From: Nymphaea colorata
Lineage: Eukaryota > Streptophyta > Magnoliopsida > Nymphaeales > Nymphaeaceae
Direction: 5' to 3'
Length of the DNA: 64,000 bases
Assembly: GCF_008831285.2 (NCBI RefSeq)
Contig: NC_045140.1
Coordinates: forward strand, 6,117,528-6,181,527
Shown: piece after piece, positions 11,755 to 23,600 of the stretch
How positions within the stretch are numbered: the stretch's first letter is position 1
How the letters are laid out: the number at the start of each line of letters is the position of its first letter
The notes under the pieces: model-generated
Database searches by the model: none
Seen by the model: the letters and a program-made list of their open reading frames with translations, nothing else
What the model was told of the DNA's origin: nothing
Position numbers and translations under genes: made by a program

Positions 11755-13442
11755 TATGCAACCTCTAGACGCAAGGGAACATATACTATGATGTTGAAAA
11801 GTAATCTTACATGCAACATCTTACGTCGAACAACCCATAGTTAGTCAAGACATCTTTATATTTACTCAATCAACATACGTATGGCACGTGTTTGTGTGTT
11901 AATGACATAAATGACTCAGTAACATGCAAAAAATAGACGTGCCAACTAACCAACTAAAGCTGTTCAACAATAGGGACTGAACAGCATGTCTTCATGCTCT
12001 GCTTGTTTATGAATAAGCACAGGCTCATCTTTGGCTTATTTCCTTACGAAGACGAGGGACCGAGCTTTTGACAAGCATACCGAACTTAGCATTAACCATT
12101 ATGTTTTCATGGACGTACTTCATACCTGCTAATTTGTTTAGGAGGTAAAATGTCTTTGTATGAGAAGAGAAAGCCTTTAGTATGCAATTCTTTTAAGAAG
12201 CATGGCTTGTGGATGAAAGGCCTTACCTTCTCATCTGCTGTAACCAAAGAGGCTCCAAGAGATGAAAGATTCCCAAGGGAGGCCGCACTTGGAAACAATA
12301 AAGCCATTACATAGACAGATTGAATATATAGTCACACTAGTTGCAAAAGATCATATACATAGCCACTGTTGAAGAATATGGTAATCTCTTTGATTAGAAT
12401 TTTTTAAGTACTCTCTTCATCTACAATCACCATGGTGACAGGTGTATGTCATCCGTGACAGAAATGCAGGAATGACGTTGCCAGTAGCACAAGCATATAT
12501 TCTTCTTCCACAAACTCTAAGCAACTGGACGCTTTCACTATGTGAGCATTGGGGTGCAACATAGGAGGCGTAGTCGTTAGTGTAGATGCCAATTTGTCAG
12601 GTTTTGAGACGATTCAGGCTTCCCAGCACCTGACTTAATTGACTGCAACCAAACGAAGTTACGATTGGAATTTAACTATTTGAATCCAGAGTCGGTTCAA
12701 TTAGCTTTCAATTTTTACATGGAAATGGGTTGCCTCAGTTGAACCTGGCATGTGGGTTCAGAGATAAGGAGAAACTGTGTACCCAATCCAAACCCGATTA
12801 CTGATTGAATCTTACTCTTATATTATCAACAGGCATGGAATTGGATTGTTATCATCTATATTCGATCACTAAGATTCATATAATTAATGCTACTTCCATA
12901 TCTCGTTTTTAGTCACCAGCCAATATGTCGTTTTTAATTTGTTCTGGAATCCAACCTACACGGCAGAGTGGTGGTGCAAAGTTTTCGTCCCATTCATTTC
13001 AGCACAGCCGTCTGAATGTCAATAGTCTCCACAGAGACATCCGACAAAATTGGAACGGCACAAAGAAAGACATGATCCCTGATGACATGCACAAATGGAG
13101 AATTTTAACATTCGATATAGATAACAAAGGTCCTTATCTAAAGGCCGAGACAGCAACAGTGGAGAATCAATAGTCAGTTACTTGGGCGAAAGGTACACTT
13201 GCCTCAGATACTTTGTCGCTTGGTGCAACAATAGATTCACCGTCCATTATTCTCCACAAAGGAAGGAAGATTATGGTTAGATAAATAGTTGCTCTCTAGT
13301 CCCAGCGGAGATCATCTAAATGGAAGCTGCTTGCCTCATTCTGGGGTCTGGGAAACAAAAAAAAAAAAAAAACAGTTGGAACATAACTTGAGAAACAAGG
13401 TAGAACAATGGCCTCACAGCTGCAGATAAGCAAACTAAAGAA
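11755..13442. other. Intergenic; one exon-like segment on minus strand
   Basis: No recognisable family is seen. One feature is noted: on the minus strand an ATG at 12307 opens MALLFPSAASLGNLSSLGAS and runs to ADEK, followed by a consensus donor (AAG/GTAAGG near 12228). It could be an orphan first exon or coincidence. I do not recognise the peptide and find no convincing second exon. A poly-A run lies at about 13358-13372. Confidence 0.35.
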
Positions 13443-14510
13443 ATGTACATGTATCTGCATTTTTCAAGTTCATTGCATGAAGTAGACAACGTCATGAGTA
13501 AGATTAATCAATCTTTTGTGTCTCATTCTTGGATAGAGGACACGTATCAAAATAATGAACTGACTCTTTTGCCTAGATCCAACTCGGACCATGATCCCCT
13601 ATTGCTGTCTGCTAACAAAGGTCAAATATGGACTCATGGCAAACCTTGCTTTCGTTTTTATAATTTCTGGATAGAGAATACAGATTGCATATCCATTGTT
13701 GGTCCATGCTGGAAAGAGGAGATTTCAGGATGCCCAATGTTAAGGCTTCTAAAAAAGCTTAATTTGATGACAGCCCAGCTCAGCCAATGAAAAAAGGATA
13801 CTCTAAGGGCTCTCAACGCCAGATCAGGAATTGCAAGGAACAAAATTATGAGTTTTCAGCCAGAAGCAGAGAGAGGCAACATGGAAGCAATCCAACTGGA
13901 GACGAAATGCAGCTGGAAAAATTGCCAAGGATGGGGAACAGTTTGGCAACAAAAATCTAGAATTAGGTAGCCGCAGGAAGGAGGTACCAATGGTAAGTTC
14001 TTTCATGAGGCAGTAAAAACCTGTAGGAAAGGAAACGAAGTTGCTGCTGTCATGGTTAAGAATCAGAAAAGTGGAAAGAGAAGTGAAGATAATGAATGCC
14101 TTCACTAAATATTTCAGCAAGCTCTTGGACAAGGGCAATGAATATGGTGCTCCCTCTATTGGCATGACAATCGGTTAAAAGGTTTCAAGAGAAGAGAATA
14201 ACTAACTGCTGTGTCCCAATTCAAAGGAGGAACTTTAATGGCAGTTATGGAAGTTGATAGAGATTCTGCTCCCGGGCCACACAACTTTCCTAATAGATTT
14301 TATCAAGACAACTAGGAGATAACTAAAGATGATATTATCTCTTTCATTGGAGACCTTTTCTACAAAAGGCAAGCTAGCACAAAAGATTGACAGAACTCAT
14401 ATTGTTCAGATTCCCAAAGTATTGGGGGATAGTAGTACTGACAACTTCCAACTATCTCTCTTTGCAATAAAGTTCTCGACACAGTAATTTTGAGATTCAT
14501 GCTCTAAACC
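13443..14510 (+). pseudogene. L1-like LINE ORF2 fragment
   Basis: The plus-strand frame at 13443-13790 reads the C-terminal part of an APE-type endonuclease (SNSDHDPLLL, the conserved SDH). It is followed by the plant-LINE phrase KPCFRFYNFWIENTDCISIVGPCW and the following LLKKLNLMTAQL. After stops and frameshifts the entry to reverse transcriptase is still recognisable near 14400-14500 (IVQIPKVLGDSSTDNFQLSL, equivalent to the family's LIPK...FRPISL). The catalytic RT core is absent. This is a truncated, dead non-LTR retrotransposon. Confidence 0.7.
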
Positions 14511-14699
14511 CCACGGAAGAACGCAATGAAAGTAAACAAAATCAAAGAATGAAAGCAACAAACATAGAAAACAATAGGAAGCTGAAATAAGGGCTAGTTC
14601 TCATTAATCAAAATAAAGGAATAATCACAAGAAAAAAGAACATGACCCTTAAATAAGGTCTCTAAGCACAAAATAGATTTGGATCTCTTAATAAAAAAT

Positions 14700-17350
14700 A
14701 ACTAAATGAGTGAATGCTTAATTAGATTCATCAGGATCCACCAGCCTGAATCAATCTCCCCAAGTTGAAACAGTTGGCTCTTGATGACTGGGAAACTACC
14801 GCTGTGATGGAAATGAGCTGTGATGCAGAGGTTGCCCCATGGATTTCTTGAGTAAGTACACAATGACACGTCGCAACTTTGTTGAAGTGGGTTTGCCCCA
14901 GAATCCACTACCAAAGGATCACCATTTGTGCACACAGTCTGCCGCAGTCTCAAAGCTGGCACAAATGTGACCAGGCATATGTTGGTCTTGGCCAATCGTC
15001 CTGAATTTGATGCATCAATTGCTTCAATACGGAAACAAAGCGATAACGTTGAAGATAGGAGAAATACACCAATCCTCAAGAAGCTCAGGCATATATGTGT
15101 TTCCCTAGACGCTGGAGGACACAAGGAGGACCAAACTTATAAAGGCTAAGCATATTGTAGGTACCATGTGGGAAATACTCAAGACATAAATAAACGCACA
15201 CCAACTGACCGACATCAAAGTTAACTTCCTGATGCCTCCGCATTTAAGGCATTAGGGGCAATCTTGATAGGAGTGGGCCGAGTGGATACAGATGACAGAT
15301 CTACCACATGGGTGGGCGAGTAGCCATACACAATCTGAAAAATTGATCAACAACTGGAATAGTTAACGATAGTCCATACTATTATAAGCGAACTTGAACT
15401 GAGGTAATGTGAGGTTCCCCATTTTGACATTCTCACCTACGTCAATGAGACTGTGAAGTAGGTTTCCCAATGTATGCTTAACTACCTCAGTATGTCTATC
15501 GGTCTGTGGAATAGGCACTACCCAACTGCAGCTTAGTTTTCAACAGACACCACAGTAACATCTAGAAATGACTCATAAACCTAGTGTCATGGTAAGAGGT
15601 AATGGTAATACCATGTAGGATTCCATGGAAGCGAGCCACACCTCTAAGTAGTAGGAACAATAGCCACAAATATCATTCTCGGATTTTTATTGGCGAGGTT
15701 TTCTTCGGGTATTTTTCAACAAAGTTTTATTTTCATGGGAAAATCTCAGAGTTTTTAAAAAGATAAAAATCAAAATATTAGGTAAAAACAATGTTGTAAA
15801 AGGCGTATCGTGACGTGTATCGGTTGGGCCGACCTATACACTGTATCGTAATGTAGCGTAGCATACCGTATATTAATTTGTTAATGCATAAAAAATTTTA
15901 AAAAATAGAAAAAATAGAGAAACAATTCGGCAAAATCAGGAAAAGAAAGAAAATTTCGAAAAAAATGTGTTCTATATAAAAAAAAAACTCATCACATCAT
16001 TCATAAGCCATAATATATTAACAACACATTTAGAAATAAGAAATAAGAAATTCATAATAACATAATAAGCGTCGATCACAACTTTAGTGTTTAAACTTTA
16101 ACGTATTTTAGATTACATTACAAGTTCACAGCATATAATATATCATGATTATCATCACTCAAAGTCTCATCAGCCCCATGGGGCCATGAGTAAACCTTCT
16201 TCTCCACTAGCAAGTTCTCTCCTAAATCAACGATTTATCACATAAATGGGCAACTTTCTAAAAAAACTAGTAAAATTTTCCCCTCTTACAACTTTTAGAC
16301 ATGTTTGGAACGAAGAAGCTAGAGATTCGTTTGTAAAAAAGTACAAAAATTCATTTGATCCCCGTATAGTACAATACATTGGTGTATCGGCTGTATCATA
16401 TGATACGGCCCTCGTATCGCATGATACGGCCAATACGCCTACAATACACAAGTGTATCGTGTATTGTGTATCGTAGGTGTATCGTATAGGTTTTTTAAAC
16501 CTATACGACATGTATCGCATGATACGGGTCTGTATCGTGCGATACAGATAACACTGGCTAAAATACAAAGAAATGGAAAACTAATAACAGGACATAAAAA
16601 ACAGCTAGTTAAAATGGTAAAGTAATAACTATTGTATTACATCTAAGAGGCCACATTAAATACCTAAAACAAGAGGAAATAAAACAATGAAACAAAATTA
16701 GAAAAAAAAAAAAACAGAAAATGAGATAAAAATAAATGAAAAAATCGTCAAATTTCTTTTTTTTAGTTTTTTTTTTCAAAATACTGCAATATTTTCCCTT
16801 TTTTTGTTTTCTTCATTTTCTTTGTTAATATCACAATATTTTCGAAAATACGCGATATTTGTGGCCATGATAGGAAGTCACTACTGATACGTCAGTGGTG
16901 TGCTTGCACCAACAAATACTGCCATTTTTTAGAACCTAGCTACTACCACTAAAATAGAGTCAAACCCACACGTAGTCCTATGGAGTCCGACCATAAAATC
17001 CATAGAAGCATGGTTCCAACGTTGGGCAAGGTATAATAAAAAGAGGCATGTGCAGACCACTATTTTGTCACTGGCCTTTAGCCAACTGGCAGACCAAACA
17101 GCTATTAACAAACTTAACGACAACCTTTCTCATCTTTTGCTACTAATACCTTTCATCAAGCAAAGCAAAAGTTTTATCATGACCAAAATGTCCTGCCATA
17201 CCATCCCCATGTAGGATAGAAATCAACTATAATCTTAAGGAAAAATTGGGAATACAAAATTTGTTGCCTCAAAACAGATTAGCCATTATGAATTGTAAAT
17301 AGGGAATATTATCAATTGAGGGCCTGTCCCTCTGCAGGTTTTTACCGGAA
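14700..17350 (-). mobile_element. Ty3/gypsy fragment 2, integrase split by an insertion
   Basis: On the minus strand the integrase zinc-binding region reads LHGDGMAGHFGHDKTFALLDERY (about 17120-17210) and then VNSCLVCQLAKG. Next is the core start HASMDFMVGLHRTTCGFDSILVVVARF (16929-17030) and CKHTTDVSVVTSY up to 16871. A foreign 1.2-kb element intervenes. The core then resumes at 15650 with RGVARFHGILHGITITSYHDTRFMSHFW and continues through the TDRHTEVVKHTLGNLLHSL region. Downstream to about 14700 lies a degenerate chromodomain-like tail. Gag, protease and RT are not seen, so this is a partial element. Confidence 0.75.
15660..16870. mobile_element. TIR element inserted in gypsy integrase, GTATCG-rich core
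   Basis: The left end reads ATAGCCACAAATATC and the right end on the opposite strand reads ATGGCCACAAATATCGCG, a 13-15 bp inverted repeat. Outside lie TAGGAACA (left) and TAGGAAGT (right), an imperfect 8-bp target duplication. The flanking gypsy integrase reads continuously once the 1.2 kb is taken out, which fixes the boundaries independently. The interior is AT-rich with a cluster of GTATCG/CGATAC motifs at about 15795-15870 and 16370-16550. No transposase is seen. The 8-bp duplication suggests hAT, but a Mutator-type origin is not excluded. Confidence 0.6.
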
Positions 17351-19286
17351 GTTCAAAGCGCGAAGTGCTCCCTTTCTCCTCTCCTCTATTAACCCTACAG
17401 ATTATGACTTCAGAGCTCATGCTTATTATTTGATTGGACAGCTAGGAAATTTCTTCCAACCCTGAATTTGGTGCTAAAATTAATGCTGATTTCCTGACAA
17501 TGGGGTGAAACTACGTATGATCCTAACCCATTCTAAATGAGCCTCAGGCCACCGAAGTTCCCACATGGCTAATGTGAAATTACGAACAAACATCAGTTAA
17601 GAAGAGAACAGTTGATTGGTAGCCATAAGAGTTTACTTCAGTCCTTCTCTAGGCACATACCACCACTAGGAATCCACAAGGATTGAGGTAAGAACTTAGA
17701 CGCCCGTGCGATTTTCAACTCTGACAAGTATGGAACCTGTCTCAGGTAAAGTTCCTACAAACGAAACAGGTGAAGCATCAACTATGTGATAACAATAAGT
17801 GGCAACCAAGATTGTTGGCAGAAATCCAGTATTTTGGATACTGTAAGCTTTCATAGAAAAGTTTTTCTTTGTATCAAGGATTCCAATAGTAAGACAAGGC
17901 AGCCAAAACAAAAGGAAGAAGAAGCAAACAAAACAATGTATGGACTATGAATATGATTCGATGAAAAAAGAAATGCAATATGAAATGCCGACATGAACTA
18001 TAAAATGAACAAAAAAAAAAAAGAAAAAATAAACAGGAGTTCTCGGCCAGCATTCTAACTTTTGTTACAACAGAGAGCCCCTTGGTAACAGAGGCAGGGC
18101 CAACTTAACCCCAGACAAAGACAAACAGTGTAAGGAATATTCGATAGTTCACATGCAACATTATCTCACAAACCAAGTCATATCATCCAGCTACATAAGT
18201 CCTTGCAATACAGTGTGTGCATTACCTATACTGATTTACAATAGGAAGAATAATTGCCATTTACACATTAATATTTGGCTTCAGAAAAAATTGGAGGCGT
18301 TGTTCACAGCATACGGCTAAAACCAAGCAGAACATGGTCGTAGCCTCATCTTAATACAACTATGCTATTAATAGCAAATGGCTGCAGAGTACATTAAACT
18401 AAGATAATAGCAGTCCATATTGGAAGCAGAGAACCATCTCAATAGATGGCAAAACATGCAAATATGCACCAGTTTGATAGGACCTAGTATTTTCATTTTA
18501 TTAAAAAACTCTTTCCAGGTGCACTAATCCAGACTCCTGCTGCTGCAAGAGAAATGGAAATAGCATTTGCAGGAATTGGACTTTGCTTTGGAACTACATG
18601 TGGCAGCTGCATGTCTACCACAATGCCAGTTGCATTGCCACTTTGAGTTCATTGCTTGCGGTGGTTAACTGGTTACGGCAGAATCAGATCTCAATGATGA
18701 TTGCCCGCTTATAAGTTCTTCTTACCCAGATATTTTATTTAGAATGAAATCTAAATGCTGATTGGAATTTACATCATTTTTTAGATTTTCTTTAAACCGG
18801 TGATATCTTCATTGATTACACAAGTATAAATTTGGTTTGTTTTGCATTGGTATAATCAATTTGAACATGTAAAAACTACTAGCATGAGGACAAATGGTGC
18901 CTCATATTCACCAATATGGGTGCAACAATCAATATAATGGTCCAACGGCACAGAAACATCTCCGAGCAGCGTATACAAATGCAGAACTACTGAACATAGC
19001 AGTTTCACACAAATGAGACAAGCAATTTCAGGGGAAAATATTGCCAGAGATTGCAAAGACAAACATGTCCACATGAACAAACGGAGACCAAATTAAAACA
19101 GAAACAACTTCAGACGACTCAAACAAGCGAAGAGTAGAGCAAACTTTTCCAGATAAATTAACGAAGGGAATACGAAATATGTAGCACAAGATATGAACAT
19201 CTTACCAGCAATCTCCATCTATCAAGACATCTTAGCAGAGAAATGCAAAATCTGCAAAGAAAGAGCGATCCGTGATTCACATTGAA
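17351..19286. other. 3' flank of the PPR gene; no gene recognised
   Basis: Short frames on both strands carry no motif that I recognise. The part up to about 17900 may be further degraded gypsy sequence. The part from about 18500 presumably holds the 3' untranslated region of the PPR gene. No clear polyadenylation cluster could be fixed by eye. Confidence 0.4.
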
Positions 19287-20651
19287 TCAAAGGGAGACCT
19301 CCAACTGCTCAACTCTCTTTGCAAGATCATAGCTTCCGCGATTCCTCAACCCATCGAGTACTGCTTCGAAGCTCTGTCCACGCGGCGACAACCCCCTCTC
19401 AACCATTTCAAACAGAAAATTTGCTGCCTCCAGGATCCTCCCTCCCCGGCAACACATCCGAACCAGCATTGTGTAAACCGGTCGGTTCGGCGGATGCCCC
19501 TCCGCCTTCATATCATTGAAGAAGGCAAACGCATCGTCGAATCTCCCCTGCTTGCACAGCGCCTTGATCACTGGTGCATACAGTCCAGGAAACGGCCGGT
19601 GCCCGACTTCCATTGCCCTGTTCAGAACTCTAAACGCTTCCTCCACCCTGCCCGTCCGCGCCGCGGCGGGGACAATGATCTTATACGTCTCGAGGTCTGG
19701 TTGGAGGCCAACAGCCTCCACTGATCCCAGAAGGTCGACGCTGAACCCGACCTCGCCTGCGTTGCAGAGTGACTCCAGCAGCAAATTGAGGGTCTGCAGG
19801 TCCGGTGCGACTCCCTCTTTCGTCATCCGCCGGACGAGGCCCTTCGCTGTCTCGAGGAACCCGGCGTTGAGCAGACCCTCGACGAGGAGATCCCGGCCAC
19901 GGACCGGCGGCCGGAACCCCCTCGCAGCCATCTCCTCCAGAAATCCTAAGGCCTCCCGGAACTTCCCCTCGGCGCACCAAGCGTTCACCAGGATGCCGAA
20001 AGTCGCCTTGTCCGGCGGGACGCCGCGGCGGACCATCCGGCGGACGAGGGAGTAGGCACCGCGGAAGTTCCGGCCGCGGCAGAGAGCGGAGAGGAGAGCG
20101 TTGTACGTAGTGACGGTATGGAGACAGCCGAGGCGGGGCATGCGGTTGAAAACGTCCACGGCGCGGTCGACAAGGCCAGCGTCGCCATAGGAGGAGATGA
20201 CGCTGGAGAGGGTGTCAGAGGAGATAGGGAGGCCGGCGGAGCGCATCCGCTCGGCGACCTTCCACATGTGGTCCCATTGGCGGGTGTTGCCGAGAGTGCG
20301 GATGAGCTGTTCGTACTCGGTGGTGGTCGGATCGTAACCGGGCTGGGAGTGAGCCCAATTGAAGAAGCGGAGAGACTCGACGCCGGAGCGAGAGCAGGCG
20401 CGGAGGACGCGGTAGACGAGCTCGGGGTTGGGCCTGATCGCTAGCCGCTGGAGGGTGCGCTCCTGGTAGAAGTCGTGCCGGACAATGTTGCAGACGCGTT
20501 GCACCGCCGCGAAGTACTCGTCCTTAGTGGTGCCACCGGCGGCCGCGGCAGTGGGGGCGAGGCCTGCTGTAGAGAAATCTCTGGGTGATAAGACGGCCGC
20601 CGACAACAGAAGCCGCCGTTTCACGAACTGACGGAGGAGGAGAGGCGTCAT
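19287..20651 (-). CDS. P-class pentatricopeptide repeat protein, probably mitochondrial
   Basis: Intronless 454-residue protein. PPR proteins bind organellar RNA one base per repeat and act in RNA stability, splicing, editing or translation. The N-terminus (MTPLLLRQFVKRRLLLSAAV, then FSTAG) is rich in Arg, Leu and Ser without acidic residues, like a mitochondrial presequence. About ten 35-residue repeats follow without interruption, for example VTTYNALLSALCRGRNFRGA and RPVYTMLVRMCCRGGRILEA. The repeats have P-class spacing and no E, DYW or SMR extension. I chose the ATG at 20651. The frame is open upstream to 20822, but the extra 57 residues are low in Arg, look like leader sequence, and begin at the edge of a transposon. 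The coding GC content is high. It may correspond to Arabidopsis At5g18390-type proteins; this is from memory and unverified. Confidence 0.9.
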   Translation of the reverse strand: MTPLLLRQFVKRRLLLSAAVLSPRDFSTAGLAPTAAAAGGTTKDEYFAAVQRVCNIVRHDFYQERTLQRLAIRPNPELVYRVLRACSRSGVESLRFFNWAHSQPGYDPTTTEYEQLIRTLGNTRQWDHMWKVAERMRSAGLPISSDTLSSVISSYGDAGLVDRAVDVFNRMPRLGCLHTVTTYNALLSALCRGRNFRGAYSLVRRMVRRGVPPDKATFGILVNAWCAEGKFREALGFLEEMAARGFRPPVRGRDLLVEGLLNAGFLETAKGLVRRMTKEGVAPDLQTLNLLLESLCNAGEVGFSVDLLGSVEAVGLQPDLETYKIIVPAAARTGRVEEAFRVLNRAMEVGHRPFPGLYAPVIKALCKQGRFDDAFAFFNDMKAEGHPPNRPVYTMLVRMCCRGGRILEAANFLFEMVERGLSPRGQSFEAVLDGLRNRGSYDLAKRVEQLEVSL

Positions 20652-20823
20652 TGACGACGGCTTACATTTTTCTGAGTTCCCGTTTTTGTTATTTTCCTTT
20701 CCGTTCTTTGGGGTGTGCCTGTGTGGCTTATGCGGCTGGTCCGAGACACACATATTGAATCTCAGTAGATTCGGATTCGAAACAACATCAAGCGATCCGG
20801 ATTTACATATGTAATCGGCCATA

Positions 20824-22522
20824 GGGCCCGTTTGATGGGCAGGTGAAAATTGATGGGGAGGGAAGAATTTGTACTGGCGGGTGAAATTGAAAACCCGTCA
20901 AACGGGGTGGAATTCCACCTGTTTAACCCAAAAGCGAGCGGGTGGAATTCCACCCGCTTGATTTCATGTTTCGGGTGCTTCAGCCCGCTGGACTTCCCTC
21001 CGCAGCTCCTCCTCCCTCCTTCTCACCGTCGCACCAGAACTCACTCCCACTGTCTCCGCTGCGCCTTCACCTCACTCGCACCGTCGCCTCCCCGCTGCGC
21101 CGTCGCCTCTCTGCTCCTCCGTCGGTACGCTTTCTCCCTTTCTCTCTCTGATGCCCTCCCTTTCTCTCTTGCCCTAAGATGTTCCTCTGTATGGCAGGGA
21201 AGACATAAGCAGAGACAAGGCAGCATTTGGGCGTTCTTCTGTATGGCAGGGAAGACATACGCAGAGACTGTGAGTCTCTCAATATCTCTCTCGCTTCTCC
21301 TCCTTTGAGATTTGGGCGTTTGATTTGCTGCCTTATCTATGCGTCCTTGTTTGCAGGCTTCATGGAATTAGGAGAATCTGCACCAGAAAGTGAAGGTATG
21401 ATTTCTGATGTAGCAGCTGCTATCGAGGACCTATTTCTAATGTGCAGATGCGTCGCTTATTCAGTCTACTCCTTCAATATATAGTTGCTCTGCAGGACAG
21501 AAAATCTTGTTGCTCAGCAGAACCCATCAGATCGTGAAGGAAATCAAGGGCATTGTGATGGCTTCACTGAGACCCAGATGGAATCTCAAGTTCTCAAATC
21601 TGAACTTGATTCATTTCTTTTCAACCTGTGCTTTATTCCTAGGGAAATCAACTTATGTGTCACTGGTTTGGTTGACAAATGATGACAGCAAGTTGTTGAG
21701 TATGAAGAAGATCTAGCAAGAAGGCAGATGATAATAGAAAGAGTGAGGACAAGATCTATGGCTTCATCTTATGCACGGAAAAGGCCTTCAGGTGAACAGA
21801 TAGATGACAATCTTGGACGTCTTCTTCGAGTTGCTAATGAGAACAAATAGTTTATTCTTTCAATCTTATGTGGACTGTGTAGGTGTGTACATAATCATAT
21901 TGCCAGCTAACTAATTTGAATTTGTTTCCACCATCTGGGTCTCCTACATGATCCTCAGATTGGGATGGTTAGCTTTCTGTAAATTACAATTTTGGCATGT
22001 AGTTACTGAAACAGTTTGAGAAACAAGCGAAGCTTGTTACATCTGTAAGACGCACTAGATCTATGTACAGTTTCCATTTGTAATTACATTGAACAGTTTC
22101 CATTTCCAGTTTCCAAGCTGTCTGTTTTCTGTTTTATTCGCTGGGATGATTGGTGACTATGTTGCTTCCATCAGAAATGGTTGAATATGTAGATCATCCA
22201 TTTTATCTTCCTTTCTTTTATTGGACTGGCTGCTATTGTAATCCCTATTTCCTGCCTCTATGTCTTAACTGCTTTGGGCAGAAATAGGTCTGTAGATACC
22301 ACTGTATGTTAAATTGGGGAGGAGAAAAAAAAAACAACATTTTCCAAGTTAAATTTTTCTTGTGCATCAAACATGGTTAAATTTACCACGTTAAATGTCA
22401 CCCGACAATCAAACAGGGCCTCATATTGGAAGATGGTGAAATTTCATCCAGTGAATTTTTCTAGAAAAATTTACCATGGTAAATTTACCATGTTAAATTT
22501 CACCCGCCCATCAAACGGGCCC
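20824..22522. mobile_element. 1.7-kb TIR element just upstream of the PPR gene
   Basis: Left end GGGCCCGTTTGATGGGC and right end, reverse-complemented, GGGCCCGTTTGATGGGCGGG match over at least 17 bases. The dinucleotide TA flanks both ends (20822-20823, 22523-22524). A weaker second copy of the terminal motif lies inside each end (near 20897 and 22405). No transposase is visible. The interior contains a GC-rich leader-like stretch (20970-21180), a 53-bp duplicated phrase (GTATGGCAGGGAAGACATA at about 21190 and 21243) and exon-like pieces. One of these reads TETQMESQVLKSELDSFL (plus strand, near 21570) and another is YEEDLARRQMIIERVRTRSM (near 21700), ending at a TAG near 21850. I do not recognise the source gene. 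It may be a gene-capturing (Pack-type) element. The superfamily is uncertain. Confidence 0.65.
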
Positions 22523-22524
22523 TA

Positions 22525-23600
22525 AAGGATGAAATAAAAATGTCGACGTAGGGGCTGCACGATGAGTCAACCAGCTAGAGCTTTGATCTTGATTTGAACT
22601 TCATTGTCAAAACTCGACTCGACTCAGTAAAGTTCAAGTTTAAATATGTGCTTGAAATGTTAAACGAGTCGAGTTTCAGTCTGTTATGACTAAACATGAC
22701 CAAATCAGTTGGTTTTATAAACAGTATGTAGCTCGTATGATCCGATACAATACATTTTGGACCAATACAAAGCTGGATCGAGTCTTTAAGGAGAAAATAG
22801 GGGCATTCTGAATAATTCAGAGCTTTAAAGATGCATAATATTTCATTGTTGTGATTTATTTATTTATTTTATACTGTGACATGCATGAATTGAATGATTC
22901 CATGTTAAGCATGCTAGAAAAATGAAATGTTGACATTTAGAATAGTAAGACTTTAATTGAATTGTGTTTAATCCTACCAAAAGTGGGTGAGTGGTTTAAT
23001 TGAGAAAAGAAAAATCTACATTTAAATTGTGCTTAGACTCATATTAAATGACTGTGCTACCGAAAGGTAGTATGACATGTTTAAGAGAATGCGCAGGGTA
23101 AAATAGAAAGACTGGCATTTCAAAATTTTTGCTACTTGCATCCAAAGGTGTCTTGCTTTTATTATTGTTGTGCTTGATCTTTTTTTATCTTGCCAAATAT
23201 AGTTAAAGCTATAAAAAATAGTGTATGAAATACAAGAAATGGTTGGAGAATAAAGGTAATCTATTATTAATTCCTCATGAATGTAAATTATTACATGTTC
23301 CTGTGAATAGCTGGTGAATTGACTCAACAGTTACGGTACATATTGCTAATGCTTTGCAGGACTTTCTAAGTAGAAGAGAACAAAAAAATACATGAAATGA
23401 GCATTTTTAAGAAAGATGATGCATCCATGTGTAAAGGCTATTGGGACCTGTCAAGTCAGACTTGATACTGATTTCATTTTGAAGATTCATGATGTATTTT
23501 TGTATCATCATATATCAGAAACCTCATATCTATATCAGGATTGGACAGACTTGGATTTTGTATGAAGATTGTAAATGTCAAAACGTATATGTATAAAGGT
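22525..23600. other. Intergenic, no gene recognised
   Basis: AT-rich DNA without recognisable coding sequence. At about 22545-22690 the phrase TAGGGGCTGCACGATGAGTC followed by ACTCGACTCGACTC and GAGTCGAGTTT resembles one end of the hAT-like elements found at 60077, so a truncated relative may lie here. The stretch leading to 23600 is probably the degraded 5' part of the copia element that follows. Confidence 0.4.

Noticed and set aside
20652-20822. N-terminal 57-residue extension of the PPR protein
   Set aside because: It lacks presequence character, begins at the boundary of a transposon, and a better presequence starts at the internal Met encoded at 20651.
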